A DNA stretch of 64,000 bases from Clostridia bacterium. Lineage in GTDB: Bacteria; Bacillota; Clostridia; Oscillospirales; Acutalibacteraceae. Both the position numbers and the translations under genes were made by a program. Shown here one piece after another: positions 1-8,152 of this stretch. Location of the stretch: NCBI GenBank assembly GCA_017435665.1, contig JAFSEP010000049.1:1-64000 (forward strand), in the 5' to 3' direction. The notes under the pieces are model-generated. The model saw only the letters and a program-made list of their open reading frames with translations, had not been told where the DNA came from and searched no databases. The first letter of the stretch is position 1, and each line of letters starts with the position of its first letter.

Positions 1-245
1 CCGGCAGGATTTACTGCGTTTTGTGCCTTGATATGCCAAAAATCCGATCCGCAAAAAATCTTACGACCCAAAAGTGCGAATTTTTGATGGATTTTTGGAT
101 GTTGAGGGTGCCGACAGGCTGCCGCCTTTCAAATCCGAAACTCCGGAAAGCCGCAAAAATTCACGCTTTTGGGCGGATTCGGATTATACTCGTCACCTTA
201 AGCCATAATTTTATTTATAATCAACAAAATTACGCAAAAAATATA
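1..245. other. Intergenic stretch at left edge, no supported gene
   Basis: About 245 bases precede the phoH promoter. A 90-codon open frame from about 21 crosses this stretch, but it has no ribosome binding site and a biased, low-complexity composition, and it runs through the phoH promoter, so I do not call it a gene. The first 200 bases are richer in short C/G words than the following AT-rich promoter. They end in a 26-base motif that recurs at 20746-20771, so this may be one end of a repeat whose other end lies outside the window (inference). Confidence 0.5.
175..200 (+). repeat. Dispersed 26-bp repeat end, copy 1
   Basis: The 26 bases contain the core GGATTATACTCGTCACC. A copy at 20746-20771 on the opposite strand matches at 22 of 26 positions, and all four differences are transitions. 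This pattern suggests a diverged copy of a dispersed element rather than chance similarity. No function is evident. Confidence 0.45.
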
Positions 246-274
246 TTGAAAATAGACAAAATTTGTTTTATAAT
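246..274 (+). promoter_or_regulatory. Sigma-A promoter for phoH operon
   Basis: TTGAAA at 246-251 and TATAAT at 269-274 are separated by 17 bases, giving a near-consensus housekeeping promoter. The predicted transcription start, near 281, lies about 30-50 bases upstream of the phoH start. Confidence 0.75.
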
Positions 275-311
275 AAAGGCAGTATGGGGTTAAATATAAG
301 TAATCCGAAAT

Positions 312-1295
312 ATGAAGAAGGTAGGCGTTTTTTTGGTCGAAAGATTAGTAAGTGTAGAAAGAATGGAGCAGGCGGTCAGCCTGTTCGGAAGCTTTGATGA
401 AAATATAAAACTTATTGAAAATGAGTTCAGAGTCAATGTTCTCAGCCGTGGTTCGGAGCTGAAGGTATGCGGTGATACGGAAAACGTTGATAAGGCTGTA
501 AGGGCGATTAACGGACTTTTACTGCTTATTAACAAGGGTGAACAGCTCAATGACCAGAATGTAAGATATGTTATCGCTATGGTCAACGACGGCGATGAAG
601 AAAAAATCAAAGAGATAACTGCTGACTGTGTCTGTATATCGGCAAAGGGTAAGCCGATTAAGCCCAAGACCCTCGGTCAGAAGAAATATATTGAAGCTAT
701 AAACGATAACACGATTGTTTTCGGTATCGGCCCTGCAGGTACCGGTAAGACGTATCTTGCCGTTGCACTTGCAGTAAAGGCGTTCAGGGCCAAGGAGGTC
801 AACCGTATAATTCTCACAAGACCTGCTGTTGAAGCAGGGGAGAAGCTGGGCTTTCTGCCCGGTGACCTTCAGCAGAAGGTTGACCCCTATCTCAGACCGC
901 TGTATGATGCTCTTTTTGATATGCTGGGGCCCGAAAACTTTCAGAAATATCAGGAGAGAGGCAATATTGAGGTTGCACCCCTTGCGTATATGCGAGGCAG
1001 AACACTTGATGACAGCTTTATTATTCTGGATGAAGCCCAGAACACAACACCCGAGCAGATGAAGATGTTTCTTACAAGACTCGGCTTTAATTCAAAGATT
1101 ATCGTAACGGGTGATATAACACAGATTGACCTTCCTGACGGCAAAAAATCAGGTCTTGTGGAAGTAATTAAAATTCTCAAGCACGTTGATGATATCAAAA
1201 CAATACGCTTTAACGAAAAGGATGTTGTAAGACACAGGCTTGTTCAGGATATTATTAAGGCATATGACAGATATGAGGAGGCTAAAAGAAAATGA
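312..1295 (+). CDS. phoH: PhoH family P-loop ATPase
   Basis: Cytoplasmic PhoH/YbeZ-type ATPase, a family linked to RNA metabolism and usually encoded next to ybeY. The Walker A motif GPAGTGKT lies near residues 140-147 and the Walker B motif FIILDEAQN near residue 236. An N-terminal KH-like segment precedes the ATPase domain, and the length of about 320 residues is normal. The start is uncertain. ATG at 312 has no clear Shine-Dalgarno sequence, whereas an in-frame TTG at 333 is preceded by AAGGTAGG at a 7-base spacing and may be the true start. The gene overlaps ybeY by 4 bases (ATGA), consistent with translational coupling. Confidence 0.93.
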   Translation: MKKVGVFLVERLVSVERMEQAVSLFGSFDENIKLIENEFRVNVLSRGSELKVCGDTENVDKAVRAINGLLLLINKGEQLNDQNVRYVIAMVNDGDEEKIKEITADCVCISAKGKPIKPKTLGQKKYIEAINDNTIVFGIGPAGTGKTYLAVALAVKAFRAKEVNRIILTRPAVEAGEKLGFLPGDLQQKVDPYLRPLYDALFDMLGPENFQKYQERGNIEVAPLAYMRGRTLDDSFIILDEAQNTTPEQMKMFLTRLGFNSKIIVTGDITQIDLPDGKKSGLVEVIKILKHVDDIKTIRFNEKDVVRHRLVQDIIKAYDRYEEAKRK

Positions 1296-1798
1296 AGGAT
1301 TCGGTAAAGGTTATTATTTCCAGAAGCAGTAAGGAAGTAAAGGTGCCCACAGGTGTCAGACTGCTTGTAAGGCGTTGCTGTACAGCTGTACTTGTAAATG
1401 AAAAATTTGAAGGCTCAGCCGAAATCAGCGTTAAATTTGTTGACGATGACGAAATTCAGGCTCTCAACAGAGAATACAGAAACATTGATAAATCAACCGA
1501 CGTTCTTTCTTTCCCTCTGGGTGAGAACGGTGTGTATGATATAAATAACGATACGGGGGCAAAGATGCTCGGTGATATTGTTATTTCCATCGACCACGCC
1601 GTTGAGCAGGCTGATACATACGGTCACTCACTTGAAAGAGAAATCGGCTTCCTGACGGTTCATTCAATGCTTCACCTTCTCGGCTATGACCATGAGCAGG
1701 GCGGACTTGAGGCCGTGAGAATGAGAGAAAAGGAAGAAACTGCCCTCACTCAGCTGGGTCTCAAGAGAAACGGCAGCTATTATATGGACGGAGAATAA
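1292..1798 (+). CDS. ybeY: Endoribonuclease YbeY
   Basis: Zinc-dependent endoribonuclease acting in 16S rRNA 3'-end maturation and 70S ribosome quality control. The signature HSMLHLLGYDHE near residues 124-135 supplies the three zinc-binding histidines (HxxxH followed by xxxxxH). The length of 168 residues is typical. The start codon overlaps the phoH stop. The phoH-ybeY-dgkA order is a classic conserved cluster in Firmicutes; era and recO are not next to it here. Confidence 0.95.
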   Translation: MKDSVKVIISRSSKEVKVPTGVRLLVRRCCTAVLVNEKFEGSAEISVKFVDDDEIQALNREYRNIDKSTDVLSFPLGENGVYDINNDTGAKMLGDIVISIDHAVEQADTYGHSLEREIGFLTVHSMLHLLGYDHEQGGLEAVRMREKEETALTQLGLKRNGSYYMDGE

Positions 1799-1808
1799 GT
1801 GATAACCG

Positions 1809-2297
1809 ATGACAGAGATTAAAAACCTATTTAAAAGTTTCGGCTATGCTTTTTCAGGCATATTCACCTGTATTCTGACCGAAAGAAATATGCGTATTCA
1901 TCTTGTGTGTGCGATATATATGTATTCATTTCTTGGACTTACCGATTGGTTTGTTCTTTCACGCACCGACTGGGCAATACTGTTTATTGCCAATGCAATT
2001 GTAATGATGGGTGAGCTGATAAATACCGCTGTGGAAAAGACTGTTGATCTTGTGACGTCGGAAAGGAAGCCTCTTGCAAAAATTGCAAAGGACGCTGCTG
2101 CAGGTGCAGTGCTTATCGGTGCGATATTTGCTGTATGCGTTGGTATAGCGGTTCTCGGTCAGAGGGATGCATTTATAAAAATGTTCGGATATTTCTCTGA
2201 AAATATCCCTGCGCTGATTGCTTTTATTGTCAGCTTTATAATCGCATCCGTATTTATGCTTAAAGGATTACCCAAGAAAGGAAATAATACTGAATGA
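1809..2297 (+). CDS. dgkA: Diacylglycerol/undecaprenol kinase family protein
   Basis: Small integral membrane lipid kinase of the prokaryotic DgkA family; in Gram-positive relatives the substrate is generally undecaprenol. The family signature around ELINTAVEKTVD (near residues 68-80) and the downstream AKDAAAGAVL segment are present, with several hydrophobic helices. At 162 residues it is longer than the roughly 120-130-residue core and carries an extra C-terminal pair of hydrophobic segments. It lies 10 bases after ybeY and overlaps the next gene by 4 bases, so it belongs to the phoH operon. Confidence 0.9.
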   Translation: MTEIKNLFKSFGYAFSGIFTCILTERNMRIHLVCAIYMYSFLGLTDWFVLSRTDWAILFIANAIVMMGELINTAVEKTVDLVTSERKPLAKIAKDAAAGAVLIGAIFAVCVGIAVLGQRDAFIKMFGYFSENIPALIAFIVSFIIASVFMLKGLPKKGNNTE

Positions 2298-2599
2298 ATA
2301 TATATATCAGCATATTTTGGGCTGTTACAGGCTTCGGAATTTTTATGCTCGGCTCAATGATATGGAAGAAAAACCTTTTTAAAATAGCTCTCTGCCCGAA
2401 AAAGGACAGCTTTGAGGATAAGGACAAGTTTACCGAAACCTACGGTAAGGATGTTTCCTTTCTCGGGGTGCTGACAATGGTTTCGGCATTAATCGGCTTC
2501 GGTGACGCCAAATATCTCACGGCTGCACTTGCGGTAAACGCTCTTGCGATTATTTACTTTATCTGTGAGGTTTTTCATCTTTCTAAAAGATTTTCATAA
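2294..2599 (+). CDS. Small membrane protein of unknown function
   Basis: A 101-residue protein with an N-terminal hydrophobic helix, a charged central loop (roughly residues 25-52) and two further hydrophobic stretches. The layout recalls small DUF3784-type Firmicutes membrane proteins, but I cannot assign it with certainty. It overlaps the dgkA stop by 4 bases and is the last gene before a strong terminator, so it is translated from the phoH operon. No catalytic motif is visible. Confidence 0.75.
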   Translation: MNIYISIFWAVTGFGIFMLGSMIWKKNLFKIALCPKKDSFEDKDKFTETYGKDVSFLGVLTMVSALIGFGDAKYLTAALAVNALAIIYFICEVFHLSKRFS

Positions 2600-2605
2600 C
2601 AAAAG

Positions 2606-2639
2606 GATGAACCAACTGCATTCTGACAGTTGGTTCATC
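2606..2639. terminator. Bidirectional terminator hairpin
   Basis: A perfect 13-bp stem (GATGAACCAACTG and its complement) encloses an 8-base loop between two convergent genes. It ends the phoH operon and serves the hydroxyacid dehydrogenase gene from the other side. Confidence 0.8.
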
Positions 2640-2649
2640 TTACTTTCGG

Positions 2650-3612
2650 TTAATTATTTACAATGTTTATGGGGCTACCGTCAAGAAACGCCTTCAGATT
2701 ATCCTTAAAGATATTCATAAGCCTTGTTCTCGATTCAATGTTTGCCCAGGCGATATGGGGTGTTATAAAGCTGTTTTTGCTTGAAAGAAGGGGGTTATCC
2801 GCCTTAGGAGGCTCCGTGAGAAGAACGTCTGCACCGTAGCCTGCAATTTCACCGCTATTAAGTGCATCTGCAACTGCCTGTTCATCAACTACGCCGCCTC
2901 TTGCGGTGTTGATGATATAGGCAGATTTTTTGCATTTTGAGAGAAAATCTGAATTTACAAGTCTGTCGGTTTCAGCGGTGAGAGGGCAATGGAGAGAAAT
3001 TACGTCAGATGCTGTGATAAGCTCATCAAGACTTACAAAGTCCACATCACCGTAGCCTGAATACTCCTTTGGTCTGGGAGCATAGGCGATAACCTGCATA
3101 CCGAAGGCGTTTGCAATCTGAGCTACTGCCTGACCGATTTTGCCGAAGCCGATGATACCCATTGTTTTATCGGCAAGCTCGGTAAGATAGGTTTTCTGAT
3201 AGCAGAAATGCTTACAGCTTACCCATTCACCGTTTTTAACGCTTTCGTTGTGAACGCCGACCTGCTGCGTCATTTCAAGCAGGAGAGAGAACACAAGCTG
3301 AGCTACGCCGTTTGTGCTGTAAGAGGGGATATTGCAAACAATAATTCCCTGTTCCTTTGCAGCTGCGCAATCAATAACGTTATAGCCTGTTGCAATGACC
3401 TGAATGTATTTCAGCTTGGGAAGCTGAGCGAGAATTTCTCTTGTGAATACACACTTGTTTGTTACAACAATGTCTGAATCCTTGGCTCTTTCAACAATAA
3501 GCTCAGGCGGTGTCAGGTCATAAACCGTCTTTTCACAGCCAAGCGCTTCAATCCAATCCCAGGATAAATCTCCGGGATTTTCTGTATATCCGTCCAATAT
3601 TACAAGCTTCAT
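2650..3612 (-). CDS. D-2-hydroxyacid dehydrogenase (glycerate/hydroxypyruvate reductase type)
   Basis: NAD(P)-dependent reductase of 2-keto acids to D-2-hydroxy acids. The nucleotide-binding motif MGIIGFGKIG spans residues 151-160. The catalytic set is Arg238 (NTARGG), Glu267 (LLTEPP) and His286 (TPHIAW). The 320-residue length fits the glycerate dehydrogenase/hydroxypyruvate reductase subgroup, but the natural substrate cannot be fixed from sequence. It is a single gene, divergent from the GH2 gene, preceded by an AGGTAC ribosome site and an extended -10 promoter. Confidence 0.92.
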   Translation of the reverse strand: MKLVILDGYTENPGDLSWDWIEALGCEKTVYDLTPPELIVERAKDSDIVVTNKCVFTREILAQLPKLKYIQVIATGYNVIDCAAAKEQGIIVCNIPSYSTNGVAQLVFSLLLEMTQQVGVHNESVKNGEWVSCKHFCYQKTYLTELADKTMGIIGFGKIGQAVAQIANAFGMQVIAYAPRPKEYSGYGDVDFVSLDELITASDVISLHCPLTAETDRLVNSDFLSKCKKSAYIINTARGGVVDEQAVADALNSGEIAGYGADVLLTEPPKADNPLLSSKNSFITPHIAWANIESRTRLMNIFKDNLKAFLDGSPINIVNN

Positions 3613-3640
3613 ATCAGTACCTCCGTTTATTTATGTAAGG

Positions 3641-3646
3641 ATTATA
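3641..3646 (-). promoter_or_regulatory. Extended -10 promoter for hydroxyacid dehydrogenase
   Basis: On the minus strand the sequence reads TGC followed by TATAAT, an extended -10 element. It lies about 30 bases upstream of the dehydrogenase start. No good -35 is seen, as is usual for this promoter class. Confidence 0.5.
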
Positions 3647-3755
3647 GCACAAATGATGAAAAAATGATAGTTTTAAAATAATAATCTTTAAAAATACTAG
3701 ACAAATTTATTTTAATATTATAAAATTGTATAGATACATTCAAGGAGGTATAAAT

Positions 3756-5507
3756 ATGAGAACAGACATTGTAACCCGTTGGGCAAAAGAAGCGGTATGC
3801 GAGTGTCCGCTTCCCGAATATCCCCGTCCTCAGATGGTCAGGGACTGCTGGATGAATCTTAACGGTAAATTTGATTATGCAATTACTGATGCAAAGGCAG
3901 AGTGGATTGATAAGGTTGACGGAGAAATCCTTGTTCCCTTCTCAATAGAATCTGTGCTTTCGGGTGTCGGTAAGAAGATTACTGAAAATGACAGACTCTG
4001 GTATAAGAAGCTGTTCACTGTTCCTGCATCCTTCAAGGGAAAGAGAACGCTTCTTCATCTTGATTCCGTTGACTGGCAGTGCAGAGTTTATGTTAATAAG
4101 ACACTTATGGGCGAGCATTTCGGCGGATATACAAGAATTACATATGATATCACAGATGCTCTCGTTGAAGGAGAAAACGAGCTTGTTGTATGGGTTTATG
4201 ACCCCACGGAAAAGGGCTGGCAGAACAGAGGCAAGCAGGATACGGTCAGTCACGGCTTCTGGTATACACCTACAACGGGTATTTGGAAGACAGTCTGGCT
4301 TGAAGCAGTAAACGAAAGCTACATAAAGGGCTATAAGCTTCTTCCCGATATTGATGAAGGTACAATATCAATCAAGACCGATATTGCAGGTGAAGGCTCA
4401 CTTAAAATTAAGGTTCTTGACGGTGAGACTGTTGTAAATGAATGTGAAATTTCTGCTGACGATAAAATCAGTATTCCCGATGCAAGGCTCTGGAGCCCCG
4501 AAAATCCCTTCCTTTATGATTTCGTTCTCGATCTTGTGAATAACGGTGAGGTTGTTGACAGCGTTAAGGGCTATTTCGGTATGCGTAAGTTCAGCATAGC
4601 AAAGGCAAAGGACGGCTTCAACAGACTTTTCCTTAATAACGAGCCCTATTTCCACAGAGGACTTCTTGATCAGGGCTATTGGCCTGACGGCATTATGACA
4701 CCTCCCGTTGATGAAGCAATGGTATATGATATCGTTAAAATGAAGGAGCTGGGCTTTAATATGCTCCGTAAGCACATCAAGGTTGAGTGTGACAGATGGT
4801 ATTACTACTGTGATAAATACGGTATGCTTGTATGGCAGGATATGATGAGTGGCGGCGCATATATCGGCGACCTTATTGCAGGCGTGCTTCCTATGTTCTA
4901 TGTTCCGATGAAGGACAATCAGTATAAGAAGTTCTCAAGAGAGAAGAAGGAATGGAGAGACGATTACGAAAGAGAGCTTTATGAAGTAATCGATGCTCTT
5001 TATAATGTTCCCTCAATCTGTTGCTGGGTACCCTTCAACGAAGGCTGGGGTCAGTTTGATGCTTACAGAATCGGTAATGCCATAAAGGCATACGATCCGA
5101 GCCGTCACGTTGACCACGCAAGCGGTTGGTATGACCAGAAGGGTCCCGACTTCAAGAGTATGCATAAATATGTTGTGCCCATTCCTATGCCCAGGCTTGA
5201 CGGACGTCCATTTGTTATAAGCGAATACGGCGGATATCAGAACGGTGTTCCCGGTCACGTATGGGATGACGGTAAGACCTTCGGTCTTTATCTGAAGTTC
5301 AAGGATAAGGATAGTCTTTCAACCGCATACAGACGACTTCACGAAATGCAGGTTATTCCCAAGATTAAGAAGGGTCTTTGTGTAACTGTTTATACTCAGG
5401 TCAGCGACGTTGAGTTTGAGCTTAACGGTATGCTCACATATGACCGTGAGGTTGTCAAGCTGGACGAACAGATGATCAAGGATATCAATAAGAAATTGGC
5501 TTATTAA
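3756..5507 (+). CDS. Glycoside hydrolase family 2 protein
   Basis: Retaining beta-glycosidase (GH2; family activities include beta-galactosidase and beta-glucuronidase). The domain order is sugar-binding jelly roll (about 1-175), immunoglobulin-like domain (about 180-280) and TIM barrel (about 285-583). The acid/base is Glu429 in NEGWG and the probable nucleophile is Glu490 in ISEYGG. The frame is open from 3726, but ATG 3756 is chosen because AAGGAGG stands 7 bases before it. There is no signal peptide, so it acts on imported oligosaccharides in the cytoplasm. It is followed by a WYL regulator, symporter and PHP gene, suggesting a small glycan-use locus (inference). Confidence 0.92.
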   Translation: MRTDIVTRWAKEAVCECPLPEYPRPQMVRDCWMNLNGKFDYAITDAKAEWIDKVDGEILVPFSIESVLSGVGKKITENDRLWYKKLFTVPASFKGKRTLLHLDSVDWQCRVYVNKTLMGEHFGGYTRITYDITDALVEGENELVVWVYDPTEKGWQNRGKQDTVSHGFWYTPTTGIWKTVWLEAVNESYIKGYKLLPDIDEGTISIKTDIAGEGSLKIKVLDGETVVNECEISADDKISIPDARLWSPENPFLYDFVLDLVNNGEVVDSVKGYFGMRKFSIAKAKDGFNRLFLNNEPYFHRGLLDQGYWPDGIMTPPVDEAMVYDIVKMKELGFNMLRKHIKVECDRWYYYCDKYGMLVWQDMMSGGAYIGDLIAGVLPMFYVPMKDNQYKKFSREKKEWRDDYERELYEVIDALYNVPSICCWVPFNEGWGQFDAYRIGNAIKAYDPSRHVDHASGWYDQKGPDFKSMHKYVVPIPMPRLDGRPFVISEYGGYQNGVPGHVWDDGKTFGLYLKFKDKDSLSTAYRRLHEMQVIPKIKKGLCVTVYTQVSDVEFELNGMLTYDREVVKLDEQMIKDINKKLAY

Positions 5508-5518
5508 TTTGACAGTTT

Positions 5519-5545
5519 TACGACACAGGCTTGTCCTGTGTCGTA
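5519..5545. terminator. Stem-loop after GH2 gene
   Basis: An 11-bp perfect stem (TACGACACAGG and its complement) has a 5-base loop but no downstream T-run. It may be a weak terminator or an mRNA-stabilising 3' hairpin between the GH2 gene and the WYL regulator. Confidence 0.5.
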
Positions 5546-5569
5546 AGGATTTAAACTCAGGGTGATTTT

Positions 5570-6583
5570 ATGTCAGGACAGTTTGATACCAAGAAAAAGC
5601 TGCTGCTGATAAGGGATTATCTTCTCAGATGCTCCGATGAAAACAATCCCGTATCGGCAAACGATATTATTGAAATGCTCCATAAGGAAGGCATAAGCTG
5701 TGAAAGAAAATCAGTTTACAGCGATATAAAAATTCTTTCCGATTACGGTCTGGATATTATCACAACAAAGCAAGGGAAGGGCGGCTACTATATCGGAAGC
5801 CGTGATTTTGAGCTGGTTGAGGTGAGACTTCTCATAGATGCGGTTCAGTCTGCCGGCTTTATAACTGCGAATAAGAGCAAAAAGCTTATTAAGAAAATCG
5901 GTTCCCTTTGCAGCGAAGCTCAGATGAAGCGGATGAACAGAAACATATATGTTTATAACCGGGTCAAGCGTAATAATGAGCGTATTTTTTATACCATTGA
6001 TGAAATTGCAAGAGCAATAGATGAAGATAAGCAGGTTTTCTGCGAGTATAAAAAATGCAGGGATACTGCAAAGCTGCCCAATGTCAATCAGAACGCCAAA
6101 ACTATGGTTATTAACCCGTATGCAACGGTCTGGGCAAACAATAATTATTATCTTATCGGAAACAATGATAAATATGATAATATAACTCAGCTGAGAATTG
6201 ACAGAATAAAGAGTGTTCAAATCATTGAAAAATCAAAAATCAAGCCTTTTTCGATGATTAGGGAATCGGCAAAGTATAAGGATATTGCAGATTATTCAAA
6301 GCATACGTTCAATATGTTTTCAGGTGAGACGGCTGATATTGAGCTTTGGTGCAGCGTTGACATACTTGAGCAGATTCTTGATAAATTCGGCGATGATGCT
6401 CCTCTGAGAGAGGATTTTGAAGACAGCACTCATTTTTATATGCATACAACAGCCGAAATCAGTGACGGTCTTGTTTCCTGGCTTATGCAGTTTTCAGACA
6501 GCGTGAAGGTTATCAGACCCGAATCCTTAAAGGAAGAAATACGGAAAAAGGCTGATGCAATACTGTCTATATATAACGAATGA
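5570..6583 (+). CDS. WYL-domain transcriptional regulator
   Basis: A DeoR/YafY-type regulator of 337 residues. It has an N-terminal winged helix-turn-helix (about 1-75, with a KSVYSDIKIL-type recognition segment), a WYL ligand-sensing domain (about 135-215) and a C-terminal WCX domain. WYL domains commonly bind nucleic-acid-derived or small-molecule effectors. Its position between the GH2 gene and a GPH symporter, on the same strand, suggests it controls this sugar locus; that is inference. An AGGGTG ribosome site precedes the ATG. Confidence 0.88.
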   Translation: MSGQFDTKKKLLLIRDYLLRCSDENNPVSANDIIEMLHKEGISCERKSVYSDIKILSDYGLDIITTKQGKGGYYIGSRDFELVEVRLLIDAVQSAGFITANKSKKLIKKIGSLCSEAQMKRMNRNIYVYNRVKRNNERIFYTIDEIARAIDEDKQVFCEYKKCRDTAKLPNVNQNAKTMVINPYATVWANNNYYLIGNNDKYDNITQLRIDRIKSVQIIEKSKIKPFSMIRESAKYKDIADYSKHTFNMFSGETADIELWCSVDILEQILDKFGDDAPLREDFEDSTHFYMHTTAEISDGLVSWLMQFSDSVKVIRPESLKEEIRKKADAILSIYNE

Positions 6584-6621
6584 AAAACGTAAAAACTAAC
6601 AGAATGAAAGGTTGTTAAAAT

Positions 6622-8130
6622 ATGGCTAAAGAAAAAGTACAGAGAGAAGGCTATGTCGTACCGAAAAAAGAGCTTAATATGTTCGCTATCGGCGGTATGG
6701 GTCAGGGTATGATTTATGCTATGATGTCAAGCTACATCAGCGACTATTATGTAAATGTTTTGCAGTTGCCCCTTGCATTTGTTCTTATACTTATGCTCGC
6801 AGCACGTTTGTGGGATGCAATAAACGACCCGCTTATGGGTATGATCGCTGACAAAAGTAAAGCAACAAAGCTCGGTAAGATGAAGAAGTATATTCTTTAC
6901 GGCATTGCTCCTATCGCAATACTTACGGTACTTCTTTACATGTCTCCCGACCTTCCCAAGACCGAGCTTATGATATATGCTGCCGTGACCTACGTGCTCT
7001 GGGGTATGACATATACTCTTGCCGACGTTCCCTTCTGGGGACTTCCTAACCTTATGACCCCCGGTGCTGAGGAAAGAGGCTACGTTATTTCCTACACAAA
7101 GAACCTCAACAGCATTGGCTCCGCACTTCCCGAGGTACTCTTCCTGGTTGCCGGCTTTACCCTTCCCACACTTCTCGGCTCCACGGGCGTTGAATACGAA
7201 AAGCAGCGTTATCTTATAATTACCGTCGTCTGTGTGGCTATAGGTGTCGTAATGTACGGAAACTCCTATTTCCACATCAATGAAAGAGTTATTCCTCCGG
7301 CAAAAGTGAGAAAGCCCGGTGAGCCTACTGCAATTAAAAGAATTTTTACCTGCAAGCCTCTTATGCTTGTCGTAGCAATGGGTGTTCTTTCAAGCGGAAG
7401 ATATATGGTGCAGGCTGCAGCCGTTCACGTTGCACGTTATGCCTTCTATATAGGACCCGAGCTTACCCCGGACTTATCACTTGAGCTGAGAACCAAGTAC
7501 ATCGCAGAAAGCGTTTCATCCGTTAAGACAATTTTCCAGGTTTGCGCTCTTGTAGGTATGTTCGGAGCTCAGCTTCTTATGCCCAAGCTTATAAGAAGGT
7601 TCGACTATAAGAAGATTGTTATCACAACATGCCTTCTCGGTTTTGTTGCAAGTATATTCACAACAATTATCGGTTGGTTCACAGCAAACCTTTATATCTG
7701 CATACCCTTTATTCTTATCTCAAGCATTCCTCTCGGCGTTCTCAACGTTGTTTCAAATGCTATGATAGGTGACTGTCTTGACTATCTTGAGCTTGAAACG
7801 GGCTACCGTGATAACGGTCTCGGTTCAGCCTGTCAGGGATTTGTAAACAAGCTCGGCAACGCACTTGCAACAAGCGGTATCATCATTATGTATATGGCAA
7901 TTGATATTAATCCGTCAATGATGCTCAGCTCAGAGGTTGTTGTTGCCGCAACAGAGCTTACAAGAACACAGAATTTTGCTATGTTCTCACTTGTTTCAAT
8001 TATTCCCGGTATCAGTATGCTTCTTTGCTCAATTCCCATGTTCTTCTATAAGATTTCAGGCAAGGAAAAGGAAAGAATTGTAAGAGAGCTTGCCGAAAGA
8101 AGAGCTGCGGAAAGTGTTGCAGTTTCATAA
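6622..8130 (+). CDS. GPH-family glycoside:cation symporter (MFS)
   Basis: A 502-residue polytopic membrane protein with about 12 hydrophobic helices. The segment ARLWDAINDPLMG followed by a basic GKMKKY loop is typical of MelB/GPH (glycoside-pentoside-hexuronide:cation) symporters. It would import an oligosaccharide or glycoside with a cation. It lies 38 bases after the WYL regulator and 22 bases before the PHP gene, so the three are probably cotranscribed. The substrate is unknown and is presumably that of the GH2 enzyme. Confidence 0.9.
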   Translation: MAKEKVQREGYVVPKKELNMFAIGGMGQGMIYAMMSSYISDYYVNVLQLPLAFVLILMLAARLWDAINDPLMGMIADKSKATKLGKMKKYILYGIAPIAILTVLLYMSPDLPKTELMIYAAVTYVLWGMTYTLADVPFWGLPNLMTPGAEERGYVISYTKNLNSIGSALPEVLFLVAGFTLPTLLGSTGVEYEKQRYLIITVVCVAIGVVMYGNSYFHINERVIPPAKVRKPGEPTAIKRIFTCKPLMLVVAMGVLSSGRYMVQAAAVHVARYAFYIGPELTPDLSLELRTKYIAESVSSVKTIFQVCALVGMFGAQLLMPKLIRRFDYKKIVITTCLLGFVASIFTTIIGWFTANLYICIPFILISSIPLGVLNVVSNAMIGDCLDYLELETGYRDNGLGSACQGFVNKLGNALATSGIIIMYMAIDINPSMMLSSEVVVAATELTRTQNFAMFSLVSIIPGISMLLCSIPMFFYKISGKEKERIVRELAERRAAESVAVS

Positions 8131-8152
8131 TTTCTCATCGGAGGAATGAATA

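Noticed and set aside
21..293. 90-codon open frame at the left edge
   Set aside because: It has no ribosome site, runs through the phoH promoter and has repeat-like composition; nothing in the translation looks like a known protein.
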